Shown: one piece after another, positions 30,561 to 38,554 of the stretch
How positions within the stretch are numbered: position 1 is the first letter of the stretch
How the letters are laid out: each line of letters opens with the position of its first letter
NCBI GenBank assembly: GCA_963741305.1
Contig: CAVUHL010000003.1
Span: 7,006,001-7,070,000, forward strand
Direction: 5' to 3'
From: DATMER01 sp963741305
GTDB taxonomy: Bacteria > Acidobacteriota > Thermoanaerobaculia > Multivoradales > UBA5704
Length of the DNA: 64,000 nucleotides
Notes under the pieces: generated by a model
Databases searched by the model: none
What the model saw: only the letters and a program-made list of their open reading frames with translations
Told to the model about the DNA's origin: nothing
Translations under genes and position numbers: made by a program

Positions 30561-31802
30561 ATGGCCAAACCAGAACCTTACTTCGTGGGCATCGACATCG
30601 GATCCTCGAAGGTAGGCGTGCTCATCGGACAGCGCGATGACAAAGGCGGAATCGAAGTGGTGGGCAAGGGCCTGGCTCCGAACCGCGGCACGCGCAAAGG
30701 CAATATCGTCAACGTCGAGGCCACGGTCGAGGCGCTCAAGCAGGCGAGCGAAGAGGCCGAGGTGATGGCGGGGGTCGAGATCTCACGCGCCTACGTGGGT
30801 ATCTCGGGCCCCGACATCCGGAGCGTCAATTCGCGCGGCATGGTCTCGGTCGCGCGCAAGGACCGCGAGATTTCGCGCCAGGACATCCAGCGCGTGCTCG
30901 AGGCGGCGCAGTCGGCGGCACTGCCGTCCGACCGCGAGATCCTGCACGCCGTGCCACAGGAGTTCATCGTCGACGAGCAGGGCGGGATCGACGATCCCCT
31001 CGGCATGCTCGGCACGCGCGTGGAGGTGATGGTCCACCTCGTCACTTCGAACATCACCCGGTCGCGCACGTTGCTGACTTGCGTCAACCGGGCGGGCATC
31101 GAGGTCGTCGAAATGGTTTTCGAACCGATCGCCACGGCCGAGGCGATCCTGACGCCCGACGAGCGCGAGCTCGGCGTGCTGCTGATCGACGTCGGAGCCG
31201 GAACTACCGAATACGCCCTCTTTGCCGAGGGCGAGATCCAATACAGCGCCGTGGCGCCGATCGGCGCCGGGCACTTCACCAACGACCTTGCAATGGTGTT
31301 GCGCACACCCTTTGCCGAGGCCGAGCGAATCAAGGTCAAGCAGGGCTGCTGCCTGCCGAGCATGGTCACGGAGGAGGAAGGGATCGCCGTGCCCACGGTC
31401 GCCGGCGGCACTTCGCGAGTCGTGCCCAAGCGCGAGCTTTGCGAGATCCTGCAGCCGCGCGCCGAGGAGCTGTTCAACCTGGTCCGCGACGATTTCCGCA
31501 AGCACGCCTCGGACGAGGGGCTGCGGGGCGGTGTCGTCCTGACCGGCGGCGGCGCGCAGCTCGATGGGCTGCTGGAGCTGTCGGAGCAGATCTTCGATGC
31601 CGGCGTCCGCTACGGGCTGCCGCGGGGCCTCGGCGGACTGGTGGATGTGATCAGCAGCCCGACCTGGGCTACGGCATCGGGCCTTCTCCTCTATGCCCTC
31701 GGGGCCGAGGAGAACCAGGGCAAGCTCCAACCGAAACGAACGGGATTCAGCATGCGCAGCGTCATGGGAAGCCTGCGCGGAATGTTCTCGGATCTGCTCT
31801 GA
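30561..31802 (+). CDS. ftsA: Cell division protein FtsA (actin-like membrane tether of FtsZ)
   Basis: The 413-residue actin-fold ATPase anchors FtsZ filaments to the membrane. Phosphate-binding strings FVGIDIGSSKVGVLIG near the N-terminus and LLIDVGAGTTEYAL near residue 210, the SHS2 (1C) domain between them, and VVLTGGGAQLDGL in the C-terminal half are all present. The end, MRSVMGSLRGMFSDLL, forms the expected amphipathic membrane-targeting helix. The open frame extends into ftsQ, but the ATG at 30561 fits both the ribosome site and the family start. Confidence 0.96.
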   Translation: MAKPEPYFVGIDIGSSKVGVLIGQRDDKGGIEVVGKGLAPNRGTRKGNIVNVEATVEALKQASEEAEVMAGVEISRAYVGISGPDIRSVNSRGMVSVARKDREISRQDIQRVLEAAQSAALPSDREILHAVPQEFIVDEQGGIDDPLGMLGTRVEVMVHLVTSNITRSRTLLTCVNRAGIEVVEMVFEPIATAEAILTPDERELGVLLIDVGAGTTEYALFAEGEIQYSAVAPIGAGHFTNDLAMVLRTPFAEAERIKVKQGCCLPSMVTEEEGIAVPTVAGGTSRVVPKRELCEILQPRAEELFNLVRDDFRKHASDEGLRGGVVLTGGGAQLDGLLELSEQIFDAGVRYGLPRGLGGLVDVISSPTWATASGLLLYALGAEENQGKLQPKRTGFSMRSVMGSLRGMFSDLL

Positions 31803-31830
31803 AACATCAAACCCGAAAAGGGGGTGAATC

Positions 31831-33105
31831 ATGATTCTGTTTGACGATCAGGACGCTCAAGAGACTTTGCGCGAGGCGCAGCTTCGCGTTCAAGAGGCCC
31901 GCGATGCGGATTCCATTCCGGCACGCATCAAGGTCATCGGAGTCGGCGGCGGCGGCGGCAATGCGGTCAACCGCATGATCGACGCGCAGCTCCGCGGCAT
32001 CGAGTTCATCGCCGCGAACACCGACCTGCAGGCGCTCCAGAAGTGCCGCGCGCCGATCAAGATGCAGATCGGCGGACTGCTCACGAAAGGCCTCGGCGCC
32101 GGCGCCGATCCCGAGATGGGGAGGAAGGCGGCGCTGGAGGACACCGAGCGCATCCTCGAGGCCCTCGAGGGCGCGGACATGGTCTTCCTGACCGCCGGCC
32201 TGGGCGGCGGCACGGGCACCGGCGCGGTGCCGATCATCGCTTCGCTGGCCGCGGAGATCGGCGCGCTCACCGTGGCGGTGGTCACCAAGCCCTTCGGCTT
32301 CGAGGGGCGCCGCCGCATGCAGCAGGCCGAGCGCGGGGTGGAGGAGCTGCGCAACGCGGTCGATACATTGATCACGATTCCGAACGAGCGGCTGCTCAAT
32401 TTCGTCGAGCGCGGTACGCCGCTCCACGAGGCTTTCCGGATCGCCGACGACGTGCTGCGCCAAGCCGTGCAGGGCATCAGCGATTTGATCACAGTCCCGG
32501 GCGAGGTCAACGTGGACTTCGCCGACGTGCGGACGATCATGACCGGCATGGGCATGGCCTTGATGGGCACCGGCATCGCCAAGGGCGAGCACCGGGCCCT
32601 CGAAGCGGCGCAGCGGGCGATCTCTTCGCCTCTCCTGGAGGAGACTTCCATCCAGGGTGCCCGCGGCGTACTGATCAACATCTCTGGCGGTCATGACCTG
32701 ACGCTGCACGAGGTGGCCGAGGCGGCCCGCATCATCGCCGACTCGGTGGACCCCGACGCCAACATCATCTCCGGCATGGTGATCGACCCGACGATGGAAG
32801 ATGCGATGAAGGTGACGGTGATCGCCACCGGCTTCGACCGCGGTTTCGGCGGCATGGACGACCGGCCACGGATGCCTCCGCCTCCGCTGTCGATCAACCG
32901 TCCGGTCGCGGTGAGCGTGCCGAGCTTCACGTCCGCTCCGGCCCCGGAGCGGGAGGAGACGGAGCGGCCCGAGCAGCAGGACGTTCCGTTCTACCGCAAG
33001 GCGATCGCCCACGTCCGGGGAGACGATCCGGGCGGCTTCGGCCCAAACTGGTCGAATGTCGACGACTACGACATCCCGACCGTGCTGAGAAAGCAGATGG
33101 ACTGA
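31831..33105 (+). CDS. ftsZ: Cell division GTPase FtsZ
   Basis: The 424-residue tubulin homologue forms the Z ring. It carries IKVIGVGGGGGNAVNRM, the GTP tubulin signature GLGGGTGTGAVPI near residue 130, and the T7-loop VNVDFADVRTIM. The C-terminal domain is followed by a linker rich in proline and glutamate and the conserved C-terminal peptide DDYDIPTVLRKQ, which contacts FtsA and other partners. An acidic/aromatic insert (FYRKAIAHVRGDDPGGFG) precedes that peptide. AAAGGGGGTG lies before the ATG. It ends the dcw cluster. Confidence 0.97.
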   Translation: MILFDDQDAQETLREAQLRVQEARDADSIPARIKVIGVGGGGGNAVNRMIDAQLRGIEFIAANTDLQALQKCRAPIKMQIGGLLTKGLGAGADPEMGRKAALEDTERILEALEGADMVFLTAGLGGGTGTGAVPIIASLAAEIGALTVAVVTKPFGFEGRRRMQQAERGVEELRNAVDTLITIPNERLLNFVERGTPLHEAFRIADDVLRQAVQGISDLITVPGEVNVDFADVRTIMTGMGMALMGTGIAKGEHRALEAAQRAISSPLLEETSIQGARGVLINISGGHDLTLHEVAEAARIIADSVDPDANIISGMVIDPTMEDAMKVTVIATGFDRGFGGMDDRPRMPPPPLSINRPVAVSVPSFTSAPAPEREETERPEQQDVPFYRKAIAHVRGDDPGGFGPNWSNVDDYDIPTVLRKQMD

Positions 33106-33108
33106 TCC

Positions 33109-33672
33109 ATGAGGCCTCTCCGTGCCGCTGGAGGAGGCATCTGCCTCCTCCTCGTCATACTCTTCGCTGTCCCGGCCGCGGCGCTCGACACTCTTTATCT
33201 CGTGCGCCACGCCGAGAAGTCCGAAGGCTGGCCGCAGGAGCGCGAGCTCGACGCTTTCTGGCCGCTTTCCCCTGGGGGCCAGGTCCGCGCCGAGTTCCTC
33301 GCCTCCCGTCTGGAGGACTCGAACATCGCCGCGGTCTATACCAGCCGCACTTCCCGGACGCTGATGACCGGGTTGCCGCTCGCCAAACGAAAAGGCATTC
33401 CGATCTCGGCCAACGACGATTCCATCGCCGCGGACAAGATGGAAACCTTCCTCTCGACCGTGCGCGGGAAGCATCCGAGCGACAAAGCTGTTCTAATCGT
33501 CGGGCACTCGAACACGATCCCTCTCCTTCTCCTGCGGCTCGGGGCAAATCCCGACTGTTTCGGCAAGCTGGGCATCGTGAAAAAGGGAGAGACGCTCCTG
33601 ATCGAGGGCCACGACGGCCTCTGGAAGGTTGATCTGAAGAAGCAGGGCTGTGAAGCCCTTTCAAAGGAATGA
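33109..33672 (+). CDS. Secreted histidine phosphatase family protein (SixA-like)
   Basis: The 187-residue protein has a signal peptide (GGGICLLLVILFAVPAAALD) and a histidine phosphatase fold with the catalytic RHAEKS near residue 33 and the second histidine in VGHSNT near residue 132. The length and reduced fold match the SixA-like branch, which removes phosphate from phosphohistidine or small phosphoesters. The export signal places this copy in the periplasm or at the surface, so the cytoplasmic SixA substrate is unlikely. It starts 3 bp after ftsZ and may be read through from the dcw operon. Confidence 0.85.
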   Translation: MRPLRAAGGGICLLLVILFAVPAAALDTLYLVRHAEKSEGWPQERELDAFWPLSPGGQVRAEFLASRLEDSNIAAVYTSRTSRTLMTGLPLAKRKGIPISANDDSIAADKMETFLSTVRGKHPSDKAVLIVGHSNTIPLLLLRLGANPDCFGKLGIVKKGETLLIEGHDGLWKVDLKKQGCEALSKE

Positions 33673-33827
33673 CTTGCCAGATGGCCCCGAGTATGAGATC
33701 CTTCGTCGTCCATCGGGCTTGAAGCCCACAACGGCGGCCTCCCCGGCCAGTCCTCCGTTCATATCCCCTACTTCCTGCCGGAATTGTTCGAAGGGTCCCG
33801 TACCCTCGGAAAGAACACGTACACCTG

Positions 33828-35282
33828 ATGACTTTTACCTCTTTCGACCTCCATCCCGCCTTGCAGCGCGGCATCGCCGACCTGGGCTTCACTGAGCCGA
33901 CCCCCATCCAGAAGGGCGGCATTCCGCCGGCCCTGGAGGGCCGCGACGTGCTGGCCTGCGCGATGACCGGCAGCGGCAAGACCGCGGCCTTCGTGCTCCC
34001 GATCCTGCAGCGGCTGATCGGCAAAAAGCGTGGCTCGACCCGCGCCCTGGTCCTCGCCCCCACCCGGGAGCTTGCCGCCCAGATCGTCGAGCACTTCAAC
34101 GACCTCGGCCGCCACACCGAGATCCGCGCCGCGGCCGTCTTCGGCGGCGTCGGGATGGAGCCCCAGGAGCGTGCGTTCCGCCGTGGCATCGACGTGATCG
34201 TCGCCTGCCCGGGCCGCCTGCTCGACCACTTTCAGTATCCCTATGCCAAGCTTGCCGACCTTGAAGTCCTGGTCCTGGACGAGGTCGACCGCATGCTCGA
34301 CATGGGCTTCCTGCCCGACATCCGCCGGGTGCTGAAGCACCTGCCGCGCGCCGAGCAGACCCTGTTCTTCTCTGCGACCCTGCCGGCGCCCATCCGGGAG
34401 CTGGCGCACCAGATGCTCAAGAACCCCGTCGGGATCGACGTCGAGCGTCCGTCCGCGCCCCCGACCGCGATCGAGCAGGCGATCTATCCGGTCCGCCAGG
34501 ACCTCAAGTCGGCTCTGCTGCTCGAGATGCTGCGCACCGAGAAGATCGAGAGCGCGATCGTCTTCACGCGGACCAAGCACCGCGCCAACCGTCTCGCCGC
34601 GTTCCTGGAGCGTCACGGGGTGGTGTGCGACCGCGTGCACGGCAACCGCAGCCAGACCCAGCGCACGCAAGCCCTCGCGGGCTTCAAGGAAGGGCGCTAC
34701 CGGGTCCTGGTCGCCACCGACATCGCGGCGCGCGGGATCGACGTGGAGGGGCTCTCCCACGTCATCAACTTCGACGTGCCCAACGTGCCTGAGGACTACG
34801 TCCACCGGGTGGGACGGACGGCCCGTGCCGGCGCGACCGGCCAGGCGATCACGTTCGTGTCGCAGGAGGAGCAGGGCGACCTGCGGGCCATCGAGCGGAC
34901 GGTGGGCAAGAGCCTGCCGAAGAAGCAGCTCGCCGGCTTCGATTACTCCCAGGGCGGTTCGGCTGAGAAGCTGGAGATCCCGATCGCGGAGCGGATCGCA
35001 GAGATCCGGGCGCGAAAGTCCGAGGAGCGGGCACGGGCGAAGGCCAAGGCAGAGCGCAAGGCGCAGAACCAGCCGGGTACGGCGGCTCGGCCCGGGACGG
35101 CTTCATCTCGGCCTGCGTCGGCTACGGCTCGACCCGCGACGGCTACGGCTCGGCCTGCGGCTGCTGGCAACCGCGCTCCCGGAGCGAGGACTGCCCAGGG
35201 CCAGGGTAATACGGGCCGAGCCGAGGAGTCACGCCGGCCTAAGCCGGCGCGAGCCTCGGCCGGGCCCTGGTGGAACCGCTAA
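33828..35282 (+). CDS. DEAD-box RNA helicase (RhlE-like, DEVD variant)
   Basis: The 484-residue cytoplasmic helicase begins with the Q motif (FDLHPALQRGIADLGFTEPTPIQ) and has Walker A MTGSGKT, PTRELA, motif II as LDEVD instead of DEAD, SAT, ATDIAARGID and HRVGRTARAG. The valine in motif II is uncommon but tolerated in RhlE-like proteins. A basic tail of about 100 residues is made of short A-R-P-A-T repeats (for example ATARPATATARPA), typical of RNA-binding tails. The ribosome site is weak. It converges on the RRM protein and its small partner, another RNA-related unit. Confidence 0.93.
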   Translation: MTFTSFDLHPALQRGIADLGFTEPTPIQKGGIPPALEGRDVLACAMTGSGKTAAFVLPILQRLIGKKRGSTRALVLAPTRELAAQIVEHFNDLGRHTEIRAAAVFGGVGMEPQERAFRRGIDVIVACPGRLLDHFQYPYAKLADLEVLVLDEVDRMLDMGFLPDIRRVLKHLPRAEQTLFFSATLPAPIRELAHQMLKNPVGIDVERPSAPPTAIEQAIYPVRQDLKSALLLEMLRTEKIESAIVFTRTKHRANRLAAFLERHGVVCDRVHGNRSQTQRTQALAGFKEGRYRVLVATDIAARGIDVEGLSHVINFDVPNVPEDYVHRVGRTARAGATGQAITFVSQEEQGDLRAIERTVGKSLPKKQLAGFDYSQGGSAEKLEIPIAERIAEIRARKSEERARAKAKAERKAQNQPGTAARPGTASSRPASATARPATATARPAAAGNRAPGARTAQGQGNTGRAEESRRPKPARASAGPWWNR

Positions 35283-35291
35283 GCTGACCCG

Positions 35292-35486
35292 TCAGGCGTC
35301 TTCTTCTTCCCGGGGCTGAGGCCCCGGGACGATGCCGGCGATATCCGGGTCCTCGCCTTCGCTGCCGGGGGCCCGGGTAGCTTTTTCCCGCTCCCGTTGC
35401 TCCCGGCGTTCCACTTTTTCCCGCTGCTTCTCCTTGCGGGCTAGCTCCTTCCGGCGTTTTTCAAAAGAGTTGCTGCTCTTCCTCAT
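35292..35486 (-). CDS. Small basic coiled-coil protein
   Basis: This 64-residue protein is highly charged: SFEKRRKELARKEKQREKVERREQREREK makes up its first half, a single predicted helix, and the tail is acidic and proline-rich. Similar short KRRKE proteins occur next to RNA-binding genes in other bacteria as far as I recall, but no function is known. It follows the RRM gene on the same strand with a 15-bp gap, so the two are probably co-transcribed. Confidence 0.55.
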   Translation of the reverse strand: MRKSSNSFEKRRKELARKEKQREKVERREQREREKATRAPGSEGEDPDIAGIVPGPQPREEEDA

Positions 35487-35501
35487 GCTAGGGGCCGCCC
35501 C

Positions 35502-35921
35502 CTACCACCGCTCGCGTCGGCCACCACCACCACCGCCACCGTAGCCGCCGCCCCCACCGCCGCCGCCCCGGCCGCCGCCGCCGCCACCGTAGCCGCCGCC
35601 GCCACCCCCACGGCCGCCGCCACCGCCGCCTCCGAAGCCGCCGCGGCCACCGCCGCCGCCCCCACCACCGGTCCGCTCACGCGCCTCGCTGATGTTCAGC
35701 GCACGACCCTGAAGGTCGCGGCCGTTCATCTGCTCGATCGCCTTGTTGGCCTCCTCGTCGGTCGCCAGCTCGACGAACGCGAAGCCACGGGGGCGCCCCG
35801 CGTCGCGGTCCATGACCACCTTGACGTCGACAACTTCATAGCCACCCGAGGTGAAGGCCTCGCGCAGGTCGGCGTCGGTCACGGAGTACGAAAGGTTCCC
35901 TACATACAGTCGCTTACCCAT
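35502..35921 (-). CDS. Glycine-rich RRM RNA-binding protein
   Basis: The 139-residue protein has one RNA recognition motif followed by a glycine tail. RNP2 is LYVGNL near residue 4 and RNP1 is RGFAFVEL near residue 44, so single-stranded RNA binding is expected. The last 55 residues are runs of GGGG broken by Arg, Tyr and Phe (GGYGGGGGGRGG), as in cold-induced Rbp proteins of cyanobacteria, where such proteins act as RNA chaperones. GAGGAGAG precedes the ATG at 35921; the open frame continues upstream but without homology. A candidate promoter lies about 80 bp upstream. Cold or stress induction is inferred only from family behaviour. Confidence 0.92.
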   Translation of the reverse strand: MGKRLYVGNLSYSVTDADLREAFTSGGYEVVDVKVVMDRDAGRPRGFAFVELATDEEANKAIEQMNGRDLQGRALNISEARERTGGGGGGGGRGGFGGGGGGGRGGGGGGYGGGGGGRGGGGGGGGYGGGGGGGRRERW

Positions 35922-35997
35922 TGTCTCTCCTCTGCGGTTTCGTTCCTCGGCTTTCGACAGAAGGCGACAGGCCCCGGACGAGAACGAGGATTTCGTC

Positions 35998-36025
35998 ATC
36001 TTACCAGGGAAGCAGGGCCAGTAAA
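35998..36025 (-). promoter_or_regulatory. Candidate promoter of the RRM gene
   Basis: On the minus strand TTTACT (36025-36020) and TAAGAT (36003-35998) are separated by 16 bp. Each hexamer has four of six consensus matches. The leader would be about 70 nt. Confidence 0.4.
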
Positions 36026-36154
36026 CCCCCCGCGGATCGAGATGGCGGGTTGCGGCGGGCTTCTGCGTATACCTGGATGAGCGGGGGAACCTTCCCCCGT
36101 CCTGAATCCGGAAGCAAAGAGACTGCCAATTACCTGAGAAAACCGTTTCGGCTC

Positions 36155-36196
36155 GGCCCGGCGATCGTCTCTCCAAACGTCGCCGGGCCTCTTTTT
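36155..36196 (+). terminator. Strong plus-strand terminator with no known gene before it
   Basis: GGCCCGGCGA and TCGCCGGGCC form a perfect 10-bp stem around a 15-nt loop, followed by TCTTTTTT. Both neighbouring genes run on the minus strand, so this terminator serves an unannotated plus-strand transcript in 35930-36155, or is a leftover of a lost gene. Confidence 0.75.
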
Positions 36197-36759
36197 TACT
36201 GGAAGATCTCGGCAAGAGGAATCTCCAGTCCAGGCAGCAGCGGACTGGAAAGAGAGCTCCCCGCCGCGGCCGAGAGGTCCGCCACTCCCCGAAGGCGCTC
36301 TCCCAACCTGCGGTAGATTCGTGCCTCGCTCCGCGAGGGATCGACCACCCAGTACTCCTTGATGCCGCAGCTCTCGTAGCGGGTGAGCTTGATGCCTTCG
36401 TCCTTCCGGCGGGTCGAGTCGGAGAGCACCTCGACGACCAGATCCGGAGCCCCCTGGACGTTCTTGTCCTTGAGTATCGTCAACCGTTCATTGGAGATGA
36501 AGAGGAGATCCGGCTGGACGACGTCGTGCTCGGAGAGCAGGGTGTCCGTGGGAGCCAGGTAGACCTGCCCGAGACGGTGTTTCCGGAGAAAGACGTAGAA
36601 GTGACCATGGATCTCACCCAGGACCCTCTGGTGTCTGGGGTAGGGAGCCGCCGTCACGTAGTGCTCTCCGTCGAGGATCTCATGGCGCTTCCCATCCTCG
36701 GGGAAGAGGAGGTAGTCCTCGTAGGTGAGCTTGCGACGGGCAGTGTCTCGGATGGCCAT
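36196..36759 (-). CDS. Uma2-family (DUF820) PD-(D/E)XK nuclease-like protein
   Basis: The 187-residue protein matches the Uma2 family: LTYEDYLLFPEDGKRHEILDGE at the start, PDLLFIS in the middle, and PDLVVEVLSDSTRRKDEGIKLTRYESCGIKEYWVVDP toward the end, where D, E-V-L and K form the nuclease-like core. The family is abundant in cyanobacteria, Chloroflexi and Acidobacteriota, often in many copies, and its role is unknown. GGAGAGGAG precedes the ATG. Its stop codon adjoins the T-run of the plus-strand terminator. Confidence 0.9.
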   Translation of the reverse strand: MAIRDTARRKLTYEDYLLFPEDGKRHEILDGEHYVTAAPYPRHQRVLGEIHGHFYVFLRKHRLGQVYLAPTDTLLSEHDVVQPDLLFISNERLTILKDKNVQGAPDLVVEVLSDSTRRKDEGIKLTRYESCGIKEYWVVDPSRSEARIYRRLGERLRGVADLSAAAGSSLSSPLLPGLEIPLAEIFQ

Positions 36760-36877
36760 GGTGGCTCCTCTCCAGCGTCTTCAAGGCATCTTAGCACGCG
36801 TCCTCCTAGCGGATCGATACCGAAGATTACCACCTTCGGCGCCGGCGGGAGCGTCTTCCCGTGTCAGAAGATAGACT

Positions 36878-36892
36878 GTTGCAACTGACAAC
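36878..36892. promoter_or_regulatory. Operator-like 15-mer upstream of the MarR gene
   Basis: GTTGCAACTGACAAC contains the 8-bp palindrome GTTGCAAC. An exact second copy lies at 37445-37459 in front of arsM, so the MarR protein probably binds both and regulates itself and arsM. Confidence 0.65.
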
Positions 36893-36913
36893 CAACCCTG
36901 TTAATCTCCTCCC

Positions 36914-37423
36914 GTGAGCACGCTGAGCCGCCTCCCGATCCTTACCGAAGACCCCTCGCTGGCCGGGGACGCGGAGGAGCTGTACCTCGCGCTGGAGGAT
37001 CTCCTGCGCGTCTACCAGTTCCGGGACCGGGACCGGATCTGCTGCTTCGACATCTCGGTCTCCCAGTGCTACGCGCTGGAGGGGCTCGTGCGGCGGGGCG
37101 GCATGACCCTGAACGACCTCGCGGCGCACCTCTACCTCGACAAGAGCACCACGAGCCGGGTGATCGACGCACTGGAGCGCAAGGGCTACGTGGCCCGTTC
37201 CCCTCATCCCGAAGACCGCCGGGCCGTGTACCTCGAACCCACCCCGGCGGGCAGGGAGCTCGAAGGAAGGATCCGGGAGTCGATCCTGGCCGAGGAGCGC
37301 CAGCTCCTCGCCGACTTCGCTCCCGAGGTCCGGCAGTCCATGACGCAGCTCATCCGCCGGCTCGCCCGCGCCGCCTCCGCGAGCGTCGACGCCAGCGGCG
37401 GAAGCTGCTGCCGCATTCCCTGA
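36914..37423 (+). CDS. Cysteine-rich MarR-family regulator linked to arsM
   Basis: The 169-residue winged-helix protein has the MarR core: TLNDLAAHLYLDKSTTSRVIDALERKGYVARSPHPEDRRAVYLEPTPAG, with helix, recognition helix and wing in order. It has cysteines at positions 43, 44 and 52 (ICCFDISVSQC) and a C-terminal pair at 165-166 (GGSCCRIP). Such pairs are suited to binding arsenite or another thiophilic ion, which would release the protein from DNA; that mechanism is inferred. A GTG start at 36914 leaves a very short leader. The neighbouring arsenite methyltransferase gene and the shared 15-mer support a local arsenic-responsive unit. Confidence 0.85.
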   Translation: MSTLSRLPILTEDPSLAGDAEELYLALEDLLRVYQFRDRDRICCFDISVSQCYALEGLVRRGGMTLNDLAAHLYLDKSTTSRVIDALERKGYVARSPHPEDRRAVYLEPTPAGRELEGRIRESILAEERQLLADFAPEVRQSMTQLIRRLARAASASVDASGGSCCRIP

Positions 37424-37444
37424 GGCCCTTTTTTTAACCGGATA

Positions 37445-37459
37445 GTTGCAACTGACAAC
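37445..37459. promoter_or_regulatory. Operator-like 15-mer upstream of arsM
   Basis: This is an exact copy of GTTGCAACTGACAAC found before the MarR gene, here extended to the 10-bp palindrome AGTTGCAACT. It lies 20 bp before the arsM ATG, where bound protein would block initiation. Confidence 0.65.
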
Positions 37460-37478
37460 AAGAAGAAAGGAAACGAAC

Positions 37479-38327
37479 ATGAGCACCGATCCCCAGACCC
37501 TCGATCCCACCGCCCTCCGCGAGGTCGTCCAGGCGAAGTACGGCGAGGCGGCCCGCACCGCGCAAAAGGGTGGAGTTTCTTCCTGCGGCTGCGGTTGCAG
37601 CTCCACGAAGGACCCCATGACCGCGGACCTTTACGACTCCAAGGAGACCGCGGGGCTTCCCGCCGAGGCGGTGCTCGCCTCGCTCGGATGCGGCAACCCG
37701 ACGGCGCTGGCGCAGCTCGCGGAGGGCGAGGTCGTCCTCGACCTCGGCTCGGGCGGCGGTATCGACGTGCTGCTCTCGGCACGGCGGGTGGGCGCCACCG
37801 GCAAGGCCTACGGCCTCGACATGACCGACGACATGCTGGCGCTCGCCCGGGAGAACCAGCGCAAGGCCGGCGTCGAGAACGTCGAGTTCCTCAAGGGCGA
37901 GATCGAGGCGATCCCGCTTCCGGACGGCCACGTGGACGTGATCATCTCGAACTGCGTCATCAACCTCTCGGCGGACAAGCGCAAGGTGCTGTCCGAGGCG
38001 TTCCGGGTGCTCAAGCCTGGAGGCCGCTTCGCGGTCTCCGACGTGGTCTTCCGCGGCGAGGTGCCGGAGGCCGTGAAGCGCAGCGTGGAGCTCTGGATCG
38101 GCTGCGTGGCCGGCGCGCTCCAGGAAACGGAGTACCGCAGTCTGCTCGCCGAGGCAGGCTTCGAGGAGGTCGAGGTGGAGCCAACGCGCATCTACCGCGC
38201 CGAGGACGCCAAGTCCTTCCTCCAGGACGCCGGCATCGATTCCACCGGCGTGGACGAGGTGGATGGCAAGGTGATGAGCGCTTTCGTGAGGGCGCGCAAG
38301 CCCCGCGGCCAGGCAACGGCTGGGTAG
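37479..38327 (+). CDS. arsM: Arsenite S-adenosylmethionine methyltransferase ArsM
   Basis: The 282-residue enzyme methylates As(III), producing methylated and volatile arsenicals. It starts with the ArsM-type region VVQAKYGEAA, a cysteine cluster (SSCGCGCSS), YDSKETAGLPAEAVLASLGCGNP, and the SAM-binding VLDLGSGGGIDVLLSA. The arsenic-binding cysteines are visible in LGCGNP, SNCVINLS and WIGCVAGAL. AAGAAAGGAAA precedes the ATG at 37479. It follows the MarR gene by 55 bp including the operator-like 15-mer. It is cytoplasmic; no arsenic efflux pump gene is seen in the window. Confidence 0.95.
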   Translation: MSTDPQTLDPTALREVVQAKYGEAARTAQKGGVSSCGCGCSSTKDPMTADLYDSKETAGLPAEAVLASLGCGNPTALAQLAEGEVVLDLGSGGGIDVLLSARRVGATGKAYGLDMTDDMLALARENQRKAGVENVEFLKGEIEAIPLPDGHVDVIISNCVINLSADKRKVLSEAFRVLKPGGRFAVSDVVFRGEVPEAVKRSVELWIGCVAGALQETEYRSLLAEAGFEEVEVEPTRIYRAEDAKSFLQDAGIDSTGVDEVDGKVMSAFVRARKPRGQATAG

Positions 38328-38515
38328 AACGGCCCAACGAGTGGGTAGAGGGTTCTACCCGCTCGTCTGCGCCGGCCGCCTGCTCGTTTTGAAGGCCCTA
38401 CCTGCTCGTCTGAACGAGCTACCCACTCGTTTGAGACCGCTACCCGCTCGTCTGGGAGAGCCACCCGCTCATTTAAGGGAGCTACCCATTGGGTGGAGGG
38501 GCCTACCTACTCGTT
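38321..38515. repeat. Phased repeat array 4: about 10 units at 21-22 bp spacing
   Basis: Eight units of CTACCCGCTCGT type start near 38355, 38376, 38398, 38419, 38440, 38461, 38482 and 38503, all 21 or 22 bp apart. Two units in the opposite orientation (TGGGTAG at 38321 and 38342) come first and overlap the end of arsM. The 9-bp linkers vary. The array fills the space between convergent arsM and the HupE-like gene and may end both transcripts. Confidence 0.87.
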
Positions 38516-38554
38516 GCCTCCTCCGCCGCGCTGAAACGCTGCCGCGGGCGCTGA

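Noticed and set aside
36100..36196. A cyclic-di-GMP (GEMM-like) riboswitch suggested by GCAAAG and nearby pairing
   Set aside because: The conserved GEMM core and tetraloop receptor are not present, and the downstream plus strand carries no gene.
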